64,000 nt of DNA from Rhododendron vialii (GCF_030253575.1 NC_080569.1:7110001-7174000); one strand, 5' to 3'. Shown: positions 1-12,061, counted from the stretch's first letter. Numbers and translations are program-made. The notes: generated by a model from the letters alone, not told the origin.

Positions 1-1004
1 CTCATTTTTTAATGTTTTGAAATAGACTTTGAGATAGACTATACGACGTGAGACAGATCGTATCTTGGTTAAGTCCAGTGAAACGATCCGTGCCGTAATG
101 AGAATATTTTTTGGGATTATCGATAGAAATTGCTACCCTATTGGTGGTTTGGTTATAAGTTGGATGAAACCCTAGACTTCGCCACAATTATATTGCAAGG
201 GGAGGTTGCATCAAAACCTTAGTCCCTTCTCTCTCCTGCTTCCAAAATCTTTAATCAGCTTTTGTAGTTTAATTGTTAGTAGTTTAATCAAATCAATCAC
301 AAATCCAAACTCCCATTTAATTTCAAAATTAAATTAGAAATTAATTGAAAGTACCGTAACTTAGCCTTTTACTCCCTGTAGACGATCCTGGACTTAACCA
401 CTGTTCTTTGGAATAATAATTAATTCCTTATTTTATAAATTAAATTATATTTTTGATACGAAAACGACAGACCAACAATCTCGCTACATCTAAGTAAAGC
501 TACGATACTTTAGAATCAGGTGCCTTGCCTTTTTTAAGACATGATGACACTTCAAAGTTCAAAGTTGTCATGTGGATTCACAAGGTGGGTGCTTATATGT
601 TACTTTGCCACAAAAGTAGATTTTTTTCATTTATACTTTCATTTCCTTCTCTTTATTCCTTTTTAGCCAATAACCATAATGAGAAAGTATGTTGAGGTGA
701 TAAATTTTAAAGAACTAAATAAGTAGTATTTAAATTGCACGTTGATCACCAAAAAAATATACCTGGTGGAATGACAAGGGTATTACAAGTCTTTTTTTCT
801 CCATGACAGTTGGTAGTTAGTGTTAGTTGTAATTATTGAGATTAAAAATTCGTATGAAATACATAGTGCTTACCACTGAGTTACCACTCTACCTGCGGGG
901 TCTTACTAGTCTTTACATCAACTAATTATTTAGCCAAGGACCAAATGCATTAAATTTACAATGCCATGTAGTCATAGGGTAAAGGCCCATTAGTTTTTTC
1001 TAGG

Positions 1005-1220
1005 GATGGAAGAAAAACCGACGGATCAAAGAAATCGACCGATTGATTCGGTTTTTGGTTGGGGTAAGGGTGGGTTTGGTCGTCTTCAATTTGGATCAAA
1101 CCAAACCGATTAATTTCGGTTGGGTCTCATTTACCTATAAATTTCTCCGGACTGAGCCGATATACCCCAAAATCATACCGAATTGGACCAATCAATCAAA
1201 GCCATCCATCTTAAGGGCAC
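1005..1220 (+). repeat. Truncated GGTTCGG-rich element, copy 1
   Basis: This is the left half of the element seen complete at 19881-20312, starting with a mutated end (TAGGGATGGAAGA) in the same flanking sequence. The right half is missing, and similarity ends near the CATCCATCTTA motif. A 67-codon open frame at 1043-1246 is only the repeat read in frame. Confidence 0.7.
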
Positions 1221-1328
1221 ATTCCGCTAAGGTTCTTGTTTTCTAAGTATTTATTTTTCAATTTACGAGACATTTCATTCTCTCACAATATAAATCACCT
1301 TTAATTTTAATTTTAGTTAGTGGAACAC

Positions 1329-1736
1329 GGACTCAGGGGGGCTGCTGTGCGTGCTGTCCCAGCCCATGGGACCCCGCTCCGGTCTTAGTCCGACCATCGG
1401 AAACGTTCACTTCGTAGAGCTCGTCGAGTTGAACAAGTATGCAAAAAATTAGTTTGATCGGATATCTTTAAGTGCCTGATCAGAACACATATAACTTGCC
1501 AATAATGGGTTCTGGTAGATTTGATCCAGTGTTTCGGATCCATTCTTTTCAAGATAAAAATGTTCCGATCAAGCACTTAAAGATATCCGATCAAACTGAT
1601 TTCTTGCATACTTGTTCAACTCGACGAGCTCTACGAAGTGAACGTTTCCGATCGTCAAACCAAGCCCAGAGCGGGGCCCCCTGGGCCGGGACAGCACGCT
1701 GCTGTCCCTTCAAGGGACAGCAGGCCCCCTGAGTCG
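1329..1736 (+). mobile_element. Mutator-like foldback MITE (family 1), copy 1
   Basis: The element is 408 bp with long imperfect inverted arms beginning GGACTCAGGGGG. It is flanked by the 10-bp direct repeat AGTGGAACAC (1319-1328 and 1737-1746). A TSD of 9-11 bp with long terminal inverted repeats (TIRs) is characteristic of Mutator-like elements. There is no transposase; short open frames here are just the arms. Confidence 0.88.
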
Positions 1737-3044
1737 AGTGGAACACACCATAAGATACCAAATTTGAGAAAAATCATACGTACCAGCCGGGATTCAAACG
1801 TTAGATAAAACCTCTGCATATTAGAAGGAGTGTACACTAATCAAGTGCAACAACTTGAAACATAAATTAAGCGTTCTTCTTGATTTCTCTCCTTCACGGT
1901 ACGTTCTTATGTACCAAAAGTTAAACCAAAAAAATCAAAATGCATTAATATCAAGTATTATTAACACTTATTTCTACCTTAATTCTTCTCCTCATATGCC
2001 CTTTTTTTTTTTTATAACAACTTCACTTTAACATACATAAATTACGTAATTTTTATACTAGTACAAGTTTATGACTGATAAAAAACATACAGAATCATTC
2101 CTGTTCATACACTGTCTTACCCCCGGTAAATAACACAAAAAGTCTGCAGACACAATTTTAATGCTTTTTTTGGAACTTGTAAAAGGGGAGGAAAGTTAAA
2201 TTCGCTTTGTTATTTTCTCTCCACTTTCTCCAATAATCCAAACAATTGAGAAAGGAAAATTTTTAACATTCCCATCTCTTCCACGAGTTCTGAACAAAGC
2301 ATAAACACAATTTCGCAGACTTTGTTCGGAATAATTCAGTACATGTGATTGTGAATCCATGTTTATTGAACGCAGTTATGTTTGAAATTATGATTTAGGG
2401 ATGTGTTGGTAGCATTGTTTCCAACAGGAAAGTGAATCATGTCTTAGGAAAGTAAAACCTTCTCGGTACTGATTCTAAAACCCAAAAAAATCGATAAAAT
2501 CAATATAGTTTTAGCTCATTATATTTGCCATTTCCAGCATTGAGCAGCGGCTTCTGCCTTTAGTCTGCGGTGGGAAGAGTTCAAGTTGGAGCAGCAGATC
2601 ATCCAGGAGGGCTTGCTTCGTGTTCATACGTGGCCTCTCAACTTCGGCCTCTCCAACCTTTCCTCACGAGTGTGTTCGACGGGTCCGACTCCGGCGTCAT
2701 AGTTTCATACGAATGTTTTTTTTCTGTTTTCCCTGTTTTTATTTTTTTATTTTCTTTTGTTAGTTTTGTATTTTGAGACCGATAGTGTCCCTTTATTATA
2801 CTGTATATGTTTTGGCTGATATAATATTGAGATGATTTAGTTTGCTAAATAAAGAAACGGTTTTACTATTGTCAGCTCACTGGACTAACGATAAACAAGC
2901 TAGAAAATAAGAAAAATACGTATTTCTGTGAACTTTTTACATCTTTTAATATACATTCACACATTTATTATTGTCAGCCTAGTAGATTGATTTTAAAATT
3001 CTCCATAAAGAAAAGTCAGAAGAGTGAATAATGAACACCAGAGT

Positions 3045-3175
3045 GAATGAACTCTTACCCAGTTGGCTTCTTCTGATTTTCCCACTTGGGAGACGAGGAT
3101 TGGAGCCTGTCGTGGGCAGTTGTCAGTTCGGCCCCGTTGTGGACAGCTTTTGTATCATTGTGACTGAGACCCCGC
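3045..3175 (+). repeat. Possible SINE relic upstream of reductase copy 1
   Basis: The block has a box-A-like CCCAGTTGGCTT and a region resembling the SINE at 42136-42283 (cccagttggt, then gggagacgagg with a degenerate box B). The match is partial and no TSD was identified. The equivalent in copy 2 is about 13395-13525. Confidence 0.35.
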
Positions 3176-3216
3176 GTATGTCGTGTAGCAAAAACAAAAA
3201 AAATATCAGAGTGACT

Positions 3217-3465
3217 GGGCCCTGTTTAAGAAACTTTGAAAAAAAAAAAAAATAATGAGTTTATTTTATATTTTGAAACTCAAAAATAATATAAATAAAA
3301 AATATTTTTTAAATTTTTTTGTATCGTATAAAAGATCTCGATAAGCTCTTTCAAACAAGATTCATATTGCATATTTTTAAATTTTAACAAATTTTTAATT
3401 TTTAAGCTTGAAATTATCTTTTTAAAAAATTAGACTTTTTTGAAATTCTGGAATAGACCATGAGA
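3217..3465 (+). mobile_element. AT-rich MITE (GTTCC/GGAAC family), promoter of copy 1
   Basis: An AT-rich stretch of about 250 bp with the family's internal order: a TTTATTTTATATT block, a GTATAAAAGATC block, GATCTCnnTAAGCTCTTTCA, CATATTTTTAAATTTTAAC and GCTTGAAATT. Ends are eroded. Relatives lie at 13575-13812, 13864-14103, 37790-38025, 40735-41490 and 59640-59930. Confidence 0.65.
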
Positions 3466-3563
3466 CCCCGCGTATGAAGCGTAACGAAAAAAAAATATAT
3501 CAGAGTGACTGAGAGTGAGACAGAGCTTGAGGGGGGGAAGCAACTAGCAAGGCAGCAGGGAAA

Positions 3564-6500
3564 ATGTCAGAGTCAAGCAAAGAAGGAGAGGTAGTTTGCG
3601 TAACTGGAGGCAGCGGCTACATCGGTTCATGGGTCGTCCGTCTCCTCCTCGACCGCGGCTACACCGTTCACGCCACCGTCAAAAATATCAGTTACTCTCT
3701 CTCTCTCTCTCTCTCTCCCCCTGTGTGTGTCAACCCCGCGTCTAATTGCGGTTGTCTTTTTTCGCAGATGACGAAAAAGAAACGAAGCATCTAGAATCCC
3801 TAGAAGGAGCAGAATCGCGTCTCCGTCTCTTCCAGATTGATCTCCTCGACTACGATTCCATAGTCGCCGCCGTCAACGGCGCCGCCGGCGTCTTCCACCT
3901 CGCTTCCCCCTGCATCATAGACGAAGTTAAAGACCCCGAGGTCCCGAAACGCACTTACATGTGGGAATTTATTCATTCTTTTATGGCAATCGGTTTGATG
4001 TGCTATATATTTTGCAGAATGAGCTATTGGCGCCCGCAATTAAGGGGACAAACAACGTGCTCACCGCGGCTAAGGAGTTAGGGGTTCGGCGCGTGGTGGT
4101 GACGTCGTCCAATACCGCCATCATGCCCAGCCCTTACTGGCCAGCCGATAAGGCGAAGAACGAGGATTGCTGGACTGACGTTGACTACTGCAAGCAGAAC
4201 GGAGTGAGATATATGCCTTAATTTAGCTTAAATGACATGCTCTATCTTTTATGTCTTCGGTTTAGTTTCAGTTTCCTATTTTTCCCCTTGATTTTGAATT
4301 TCATGCTCTATCTTTCTAAATCATCAACCTCCAGCGACTTTTAGAAACTAGACTATCAGTTTCAACCTCATTCTCCTTGGATTAGGGGTGATAAATTGAA
4401 CTTAGACCCATTAAGAAATCCAAATTCACCTATTAAAAAATAGACTTATCCCAACTCATTTATTAGCTGGGTCAGAATGGATCCAACCCATCTGACCGAT
4501 TTATTAATTGGGTTTAATTTGGTCAACTTAAATGACTCAATAAGTCATGAGTATAACCCAACAAAAAAAAAACCCATTTATCAGTCAATACTCTCCTCCC
4601 ACTCCTCGCAGCCGTGCTTGCCATCACCACCTTCTCCTCCTCCACCAACCGGATCACCGCCAGCCGCCACAGACCACCACCATTTCCACTACCGTACACC
4701 ACTGCTGCACCTCCACAGCCGAACACCATAACCATCCGACCGAGCTCCATCGCCGCTCCGAACTGCCGCCAAAATCTCTCCAAAACTCATTTCACCGGAC
4801 GCGAGGTAGTCCGAACTCACCTCCCTACGTATATTTATGCGTTGATATGTAATTCCATCAATGTTCTGGTGCTGTACGTTTGAAGTTCTGTTGCGATAAC
4901 AAGAAACCCGAGCCGAACCATAAACCTTCGAAAAAGCTTGGAATTGAAACCTTAAATCGCTGTGAAAAACTAATTAAATGTTCGGGCCCAGTATATTGGT
5001 TGTTGCCCAGTAGGTTAAGACTGATTTTAGCACTCCATAGTGTATAAAACGAACACAAATGAAGAGAGAGAGTGCAAACCGAGTTCCGATCAAAATCTAT
5101 GTTTTTTTTTAAATTGCTTGAACGGAAAATCTGATCTGTCCATCTTGTTCGTCTCCTCAAGACGGTTCGGATAATGGTATAATAAGCCTTCATACGATGT
5201 CGGGTTAGATCACATGCGTCGATCAAAGTTTTGAGTGTGTGAGCTTACCACACTCTATAATTTTTCATTTAGCATGAGGTTGAGGATGAGGCGACATCAC
5301 GGGGGGAGAGAGAGAGAGAGAGAGATGAACCAGAATCAGCAATCTTTTCCTCCTCATAATCTTTTCTCACAAAAGTTTCTTAAATTTCCTTCGGCTAAAT
5401 AAGCCAATTGGATTATTTTTTTGTCTTTATTCAATTTTTTTTCGTATTTGTTAGTTTTTGTCAATTTTGGGGGGATTATTGCATTGTCATGACGAGAGAA
5501 ATCTAAAAAATATAAATTTACGATCGAAATCCAATTTTTTTTTGAATAAAGACAAAAAAAATTGGCTTATTGGCTTATTTTTATCTTTATTCAAAAAAAT
5601 TAGGTTTCGATCGTAATTTTTTACTTTTTAGATTTCTCTTGTCATAACGATGCAATAATCCCCAAAAAAATTGACGAAAAACTAATAAATACGAAAAAAA
5701 ATTGAATAAGGACAAAAAAATAACCCAGTTGGCTTATTTTGCCAAACGGGATTATAGTTTTGCAAAGGAAGTGCAAAACAGAAAAAAGGGCTGATCAAAA
5801 AAAGAAAAAAGCGATGGTAATTAAGTGTATAGGGGTAATTTGCTCATTTTACTAGTAGAGTGATAGTATGGTAAATTTAGTGTACATTGGTATTTGTCAT
5901 TTTAAATTTTAGTATATAATATTTAATTGGACTAATGGGCGTGTTGGGTTTGCTTTTTAATAAATGGGTTGGGTTAGGTATGGGTAATTAGCCTCATAGT
6001 TAATTGGTCTAAATGGATCAATGACCCATTAAAGATCCAACCCACTTACAACTTGCCCAATTTGACCCAAACCCGCCCATTTGCCACCCCTACCCTGGAT
6101 ATAAACTATTGTCTACCCGCAATAACATATACGCCTTATTGTGGGTTTGATTGAGCATGGAAACTGCCTCAAAGGCTCCACAAATCTCATCGCCAATTTA
6201 TCTCATCTCCTTGCCCTAAATTACAGAAGATGGAGATAGTAATACAATGTTGTTGTACTAGGCTAGGACCAAGCTATGCTTTTTCTTCTTGAGATTTGGA
6301 TTCTCAAAACCTCAACAATAATCATTGTCATGAGGTGTTCCTTTTTTTGTAATTTGATCAACGGGAGCAGTATCTGGGAATGTAGGGTAGAAGAAATAGA
6401 AAACCAAGGAATATGCTTTTGTTGGAAAACTATGTAGCTTATGGACAATTATGCAGAGACCAAAGCCTTGATTTTCTTGTTATGCTATCATTTTAGATGA

Positions 6501-8711
6501 AGGTGTAGCTCGTTAAGGTAAATAATGGATAGTTTGTTCTCGGTGGGTTACTTATTCTTTTGTAGCTTAATGCACAAGATGCACGGAAATGATTATATCT
6601 TGACTTCGTATCGGTTAGACGAGTATTAATATACCAGTGGTATAGAATCATGTGCGTTCACTTACGGCCCCTTTGGATTGTGAGAAAATGGAGCCTTTCC
6701 TCACCAAATCTCCAAAAATATCATTTGTGTACGCTTTTTTTCTCCATTTTCTACCATAGTACTCAATCCAAATGAGTGTTTTGGTAAGAAACTGGAATCC
6801 TTTCTTTTCTTTTCTTAACAAATCAGTCAATCCAAAGGGGCTGTTAGTAATTGACATTCGATGACAGGTTCCACTAAGTGAGTACCATCATATTTGATTG
6901 CTATGGAGTATGGACTACTATGTGACGTTTATTGCTGTATACAAATGTTAGGTGTACTTTGCCTTGGTGTATGTTTGTGCACATAAGTTGCTGGTATGCA
7001 TTTTTACAGGCAACTGCTAAAATTGTTGGACCTTATATTTTCAGAAATGAATTGAGTGAATCATTTAGAGCAAGATTGTGGCTACTTTATGTGTGATCTC
7101 TCATAATTTGTTTCATTGATCCCAAAGACGTCGTGCGTTTAGGTTATTAATATCACTCATTTTTTTGTCTGACGAGTTTTCTATCTTTGATCTTGCTTGT
7201 GAATAAACGGTTGGAATGTGCTTTAATTTCTGTTGTTATGTCTGAAGTTGTTGCACTTTTTCTAACCCGTATGATTCTGTTTGCTAGTTATGGTATCCAC
7301 TTTCTAAAACACTAGCTGAGAAAGCAGCTTGGGAATTTGCCAAGGAAAAAGGTTTGGATGTGGTTGTGGTGAATCCTGGAACAGTTATGGGCCCTATTCT
7401 GCCCCCAACTCTTAATGCAAGCATGTTAAAGCTTCTTCGTCTACTTCAGGGTAATATTTTCAAGAAGTTATAAGTTACTATAGATTCTGTTGAGATGTTC
7501 GACGATTTGCAAATGTAGCATTTAAAAAGACGAGTATTCATGTATCTCTTAGTATTCTTTTGCTCCATTAGATCCTTGCGAGAATGGGAGGGGCGTGAGG
7601 AGGAAGGCAAGTTTCTCTGAAACTGAGAAATTTATAAGTGACAACTTCCCATCGTGTATTTGATTAGTTAAATAGGGAACTAAATGTTACAAGCATCTAT
7701 TCCAGTGGCATTGGTGAAATATTCAATCTTCAAAGCTCCACATGAGATGCTTTTAGGGTTTCTACATGATTCCTGGGCCTCAAATGGGAAAGTGGTTTCC
7801 CAAGTTGGCTGCTAGCGCTGGAACCGTTCGTGAGTGATCTAAATTTGTTTTCATGTTTCAGAAGCGTTGGGGAATAAGAGTCCATGTCTCAATACTTACA
7901 TAAAAGGATTTCCCTTGACTGACATACTAACTCTTCCATTCTGCTTTCTCCATGCTTATGACTGACCACTGGCCAGTTGAAGTGTTAAAAGGAGACTAAT
8001 TGTAGGAACGATGGGTACCGAGCTGACTCTTTATTTATGAGACCGTTAATTTCAAAACTAACATGGCTTTCATTTTTGGCCAGGGTGCACTGAAACATAT
8101 GAAAACATCTTTATGGGGTCTGTCCATGTGAAAGATGTGGCCCTTGCACACATATTGGTCTATGAAAATACATCAGCTACAGGAAGGCACCTGTGTGTTG
8201 AAGCTATATCACACTATGGTGACTTTGCAGCCATGGTCGCAGAACTTTATCCTGAATACAATATTCCCAGGTAATGTGACTGTGTTGACATTTGGTAAAC
8301 TCAATTCTGGTGTTGATTAAATGAAGTGTCTGATACATTATTGCTTGGTCGGGAAGATAAGATCAATAAGTCCCCTCATAGTCATAGCGGAAACTTGGGT
8401 TCAGATCCCCCACTTCACTTCGGTTGGGGGATGGCTACCCTTGTACCGCAGGCTTCTGTTTACTGTTTGAGATGGTATCTGATAAAGTGGTTGGTACATG
8501 AATAAATGGTTGCAAATTGTTTCATGATTTTTTAGGCGTTGTTTATACGAATTCCTTTTTTTGAAGGCTGCCAAAAGATACTCAACCTGGAATGCTGAGA
8601 TCTAAGAATGCATCTACGAAGCTGATGGACTTGGGTTTACAATTCATTCCTATGGAGCAAATCATCAAGGAATCGGTTGAGAGCTTAAAGAGCAAAGGAT
8701 TTATTTCGTAA
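3564..8711 (+). CDS. Cinnamoyl-CoA reductase-like NAD(P)H oxidoreductase, copy 1
   Basis: Six exons (3564-3690, 3768-3940, 4018-4203, 7288-7450, 8084-8270, 8567-8711) join in frame with GT..AG introns to give 326 aa, a typical length. It is an extended short-chain dehydrogenase of the DFR/CCR superfamily, probably cytosolic and reducing a carbonyl or CoA-ester substrate with NADPH; the substrate cannot be read from sequence. The dinucleotide-binding motif GGSGYIG lies at residues 15-21, a TSS motif at 129-131 and the catalytic YxxxK as YPLSK at 165-169. The NWYCYGK signature of true lignin CCRs is absent, so CCR-like is the safer name. By memory it resembles the Arabidopsis At5g58490 type. 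The loop after TSS reads [16 protein letters not shown], unlike copy 2 and the remembered consensus. The 3084-bp intron 3 contains a hAT-like element. No frameshift or stop was seen. Confidence 0.93.
4383..6092 (+). mobile_element. hAT-like nonautonomous element in intron 3 of copy 1
   Basis: The element is 1710 bp with ends TAGGGGTG and CACCCCTA. It is flanked by CCTTGGAT (4375-4382) and CCCTGGAT (6093-6100), an 8-bp TSD with one mismatch. TSD length and terminal inverted repeats fit the hAT superfamily. The interior has a proline-codon-like CCACC-rich stretch at 4600-4760 and a nested foldback at 5393-5745. No transposase was seen. It is absent from copy 2. Confidence 0.82.
5393..5745 (+). 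repeat. Nested foldback (about 350 bp)
   Basis: Two AT-rich arms read as near-perfect inverses around a centre of GGCTTATTGGCTTATT at about 5562-5580. They contain TTTATTCAATTTTTTTTCG and GATTATTGCATTGTCATGACGAGAG. It sits inside the hAT-like element, so it inserted after it or travelled with it. A similar foldback occurs at 60715-61065. Confidence 0.75.
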
Positions 8712-8726
8712 TAGAAAACTCAGCTT

Positions 8727-9081
8727 AGCATACGTACACCTATTTACGCCCCTTAACTTGAACTTGTTACGTCCATTTATTATATTATTTGTAGTTTGAT
8801 ATTCGTTTTTCTCGTTTCAAAACCAACCGAGAATTTTATTGGTGTCAATCAAATTAATAAAGAATGAAGACCAAGTTTATATTGGATGTTGAATAAGAGA
8901 AGCACTAAATAAAATTCCTAAGCTACGTTGTGGAATTGGAGCGTTATACCGAATTGGATTTGCACGTGGGGGCCAAGCAGCCAACAAGTACTTGTAGGGG
9001 GGACATTTATATTAAAAAGAGGGCCCACTAACTACAATGGAAAGGGGAGGAATTCTTTTCCCTAACGGCAGAGTTAACATA
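8727..9081. other. Non-duplicated spacer after reductase copy 1
   Basis: Unrelated to the sequence that follows copy 2. No open frame or RNA gene recognised. It would have to supply the 3' end and poly(A) site for reductase copy 1. The rest of the spacer, 9928-10206, likewise shows no gene. Confidence 0.6.
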
Positions 9082-9090
9082 GGAAAAGGT

Positions 9091-9918
9091 GGACGCGGGG
9101 GCTCTGCTGCCCAGGGGGGCAGCAGCCCCTGCCCACACTCACACACACTCACACACGGCACCGTTTCGTTAAAGAAAAAAAAAAAACTCTTCCGCTTGCA
9201 ATCCAATCCTAAGGAGCAGAAACGTGATTATGAGAGCCTTAGAGTTAAAATTTAATTATGTTTCTTTAGAATAATATGATCAGAATAATAAGATCTTCAC
9301 GTCAATTCAAACGGATTGAAAATTGGAGCACTTAATTTTTTAATCATATTTTTTAATATATAAACGGTCTAAAAAATTAAGTGTGCCACTTTTTAATTCG
9401 TTTGAACAAGTACGAATATCTTATTATTCTAATCATATTATTTTAAAGAGATATAATTAATTTTTGTCTCTAGAACTCTCATAATTAAGTATATGCTCTT
9501 TATTTAGGATCCTGTAGATCAGAAACGTGATTATGAAAGTCCTATAAACAAAAGTTAATTATATCTCTTTAAAATAATATGATTAGAATAATAAGATATT
9601 CGTACTTGTTCAAACGAATTAAAAAGTGGCACACTTAATTTAGACCGTTTATATATTAAAAAATATGATTAAAAAATTAAGTGCTCCAATTTTCAATCCG
9701 TTTAAATTGACGTGAAGATCTTATTATTCTGATCATATTATTCTAAAGAGACATAATTAAATTTTAACTCTAAGGCTCTCATAATCACGTTTCTGCTCCT
9801 TAGGATTGCAAGCGGAAGAGTTTTTTTTTTTTCTTTAACGAAACGGTGCCGTGTGTGAGTGTGTGTGAGTGTGGGCAGGGGCTGCTGCCCACCCCTGGGC
9901 AGCAGAGCCCCCGCGTCC
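9091..9918 (+). mobile_element. Mutator-like foldback element (family 2)
   Basis: The element is 828 bp and essentially one long palindrome. The outer arms begin GGACGCGGGGGCTCTGCTG and end with the complement. It is flanked by a perfect 9-bp TSD, GGAAAAGGT (9082-9090 and 9919-9927). A second-order symmetry exists: a block starting AGAAACGTGATTATGA (9218, and again 9511) alternates with its inverse within the element. It occupies the spacer between the two reductase units. There is no coding capacity. A transcript through it would fold into a very long hairpin. Confidence 0.93.
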
Positions 9919-10206
9919 GGAAAAGGTGGGTTTTGCTCGGAGGATATCTTATTTCCCACGGAAAAACAGAGACCAACAGACGCGGCTTCGGCTGCGGCAG
10001 AAAGAAATACGCCATGATCGGCTTAGCTCCTTCGGCTAGGATAACGAGGATATCTCTCCAAGTAGTATGGTTGTAAAGATTTTTAGGTTCTTTTCTAGTC
10101 GACTTTAGTTGAGCAACTTTGAATAATTCATTGTTTCAATGAAAGTTTCTATTGCTTTATCTTCACATTGTGTTTGTATTCATGATATCAAATACCGTTG
10201 TGCAAC

Positions 10207-10402
10207 CATTTTTCAATGTTTTGAGATAGACTATACGACGTGAAACAAGTTGTGCCTTAGTTAAATCTCATTTTTCAATGTTTTGAGATAGACTATACGA
10301 CGTGAGACAGGTTGTGCCTTGGTTAAATCTCATTTTTTAATGTTTTGAAATAGACTTTGAGATAGACTATACGACGTGAGACAGATCGTGTCTTGGTTAA
10401 GT
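10207..10402 (+). repeat. Short tandem repeat, units of about 62 bp
   Basis: Two 62-bp units (10207-10268, 10269-10330) are followed by a third, slightly longer unit at 10331-10402. All contain GATAGACTATACGACGTGA. The third unit is also the first sequence of the window, so the tandem repeat sits at the left boundary of the duplicated segment. No known function. Confidence 0.85.
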
Positions 10403-11334
10403 CCAGTGAAACGATCCGTGCCGTAATGAGAATATTTTTTGGGATTATCGACAGGAATTGCTACCCTATTGGTGGTTTGGTTATAAGTTGGATAAAACCC
10501 TAGACTTCGCCACAATTATATTGCAAGGGGAGGTTGAATCAAAACCTTAGTCCCTTCTCTCTCCTGCTTCCAAAATCTTTAATCAGCTTTTGTAGTTTAA
10601 TTGTTAGTAGTTTAATCAAATCAATCACAAATCCAAACTCCCTTTTAATTTCAAAATTAAATTAGAAATTAATTGAAAGTACCGTAACTTAGCCTTTTAC
10701 TCCCTGTAGACGATCCTGGACTTAACCATTGTTCTTTGGAATAATAATTAATTCCTTATTTTATAAATTAAATTATATTTTTGATACGAAAACGACAGAC
10801 CAACAATCTCGCTACATCTAAGTAAAGCTACGATACCTTAGAATCAGGTGCCTCGCCTTTTTTAAGACATGATGACACTTCAAAGTTCAAAGTTGTCATG
10901 TGGATTCACAAGGTGGGTGCTTATATGTTACTTTGCCACAAAAGTAGATTTTTTTCATTTATACTTTCATTTCCTTCTCTTTATTCCTTTTTAGCCAATA
11001 ACCATAATGAGAAAGTATGCTGAGGTGATAAATTTTAAAGTACTAAATAAGTAGTATTTAAATTGCACGTTGATCACCAAAAAAATATACCTGGTGGAAT
11101 GACAAGGGTATTACAAGTCTTTTTTTCTCCATGATAGTTGGTAGTTAGTGTTAGTTGTAATTATTGAGATTAAAAATTCGTATGAAAATACATAGTGCTT
11201 ACCACTGAGTTACCACTCTACCTGCGGGGTCTTACTAGTCTTTACATCAACTAATTATTTAGCCAAGGACCAAATGCATTAAATTTACAATGCCATGTAG
11301 TCATAGGGTAAAGGCCCATTAATTTTTTCTAGGG

Positions 11335-11550
11335 ATGGAAGAAAAATCGACGGATCAAAGAAATCGACCGATTGATTCGGTTTTTGGTTGGGGGTAAGGG
11401 TGGGTTTGGTTGTCTTCAATTTGGATCAAACCCATTAATTTCGGTTGGGTCTCATTTACCCATAAATTTCTCCGGACTGAGCCGATATACCCCAAAATCA
11501 TACCGATTTGGACCAATCAATCAAAGCCATCCATCTAAAAGCCACATTCC
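11335..11550 (+). repeat. Truncated GGTTCGG-rich element, copy 2
   Basis: Duplicate of 1005-1220, with the same truncation point. The truncation therefore happened before the duplication of the reductase unit, or the two copies were homogenised since. Confidence 0.7.
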
Positions 11551-11653
11551 GCTAAGGTTCTTATTTTCTAAGTATTTATTTTTCGATTTACGAGACATTT
11601 CATTCTCTCACAATATAAATCACCTTTAATTTTAATTTTAGTTAGTGGAACAT

Positions 11654-12061
11654 GGACTCAGGGGGGCTGCTGTGCGTGCTGTCCCGGCCCAGGGGACCCC
11701 GCTCCGGTCTTAGTCCGACCATCGGAAACGTTCACTTCGTAGAGCTCGTCGAGTTGAACAAGTATGCAAAAAATTAGTTTGATCAGATATCTTTAAGTGC
11801 CTGATCAGAACACATATAACTTGCCAATAATGGGTTCTAGTAGATTTGATCCAGTGTTTCGGATCCATTCTTTTCAAGATAAAAATGTTCCGATCAAGCA
11901 CTTAAAGATATCCGATCAAACTGATTTCTTGCATACTTGTTCAACTCGACGAGCTCTACGAAGTGAACGTTTTCGATCGTCGAACCAAGCTCGGAGCGGG
12001 GCCCCCTGGGCCGGGACAGCACTCTGCTGTCCCTTCCAGGGACAGCAGGCCCCCTGAGTCG
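11654..12061 (+). mobile_element. Mutator-like foldback MITE (family 1), copy 2
   Basis: Same insertion as 1329-1736, carried by the segmental duplication. The left TSD has one substitution (11644-11653 ends CAT), while the right (12062-12071) is intact. Length is again 408 bp. Confidence 0.88.

Larger units (their letters stand above)
1..8726 (+). repeat. Tandem duplication unit, copy 1
   Basis: Base 1 aligns with base 10329, and similarity runs collinearly through the promoter region, the reductase gene and 15 bp past its stop codon, ending about 8726 (18586 in copy 2). The unit probably begins left of the window. Alignment is interrupted only by copy-specific insertions and small deletions. 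Copy 1 carries a hAT-like insertion at 4383-6092 that copy 2 lacks. Copy 1 also keeps a piece of about 110 bp near 7800-7905 in intron 4 that copy 2 has lost. Divergence outside the indels looks like a few percent by eye. Confidence 0.95.

Noticed and set aside
1472..1732. An 86-codon frame, repeated at 11797-12057
   Set aside because: It lies wholly in the Mutator-like foldback and reads through its inverted arms; no domain.
8341..8460. tRNA-like or SINE-like block GGTTCAGATCCCCC in intron 5 of both reductase copies
   Set aside because: A box-B-like stretch is present but no convincing box A, cloverleaf or TSD was found.
9037..9255. Open frames over the palindromic element (both strands, also 9738-10076)
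   Set aside because: Products of the inverted repeat and a CACA-rich stretch, mirrored at both ends.
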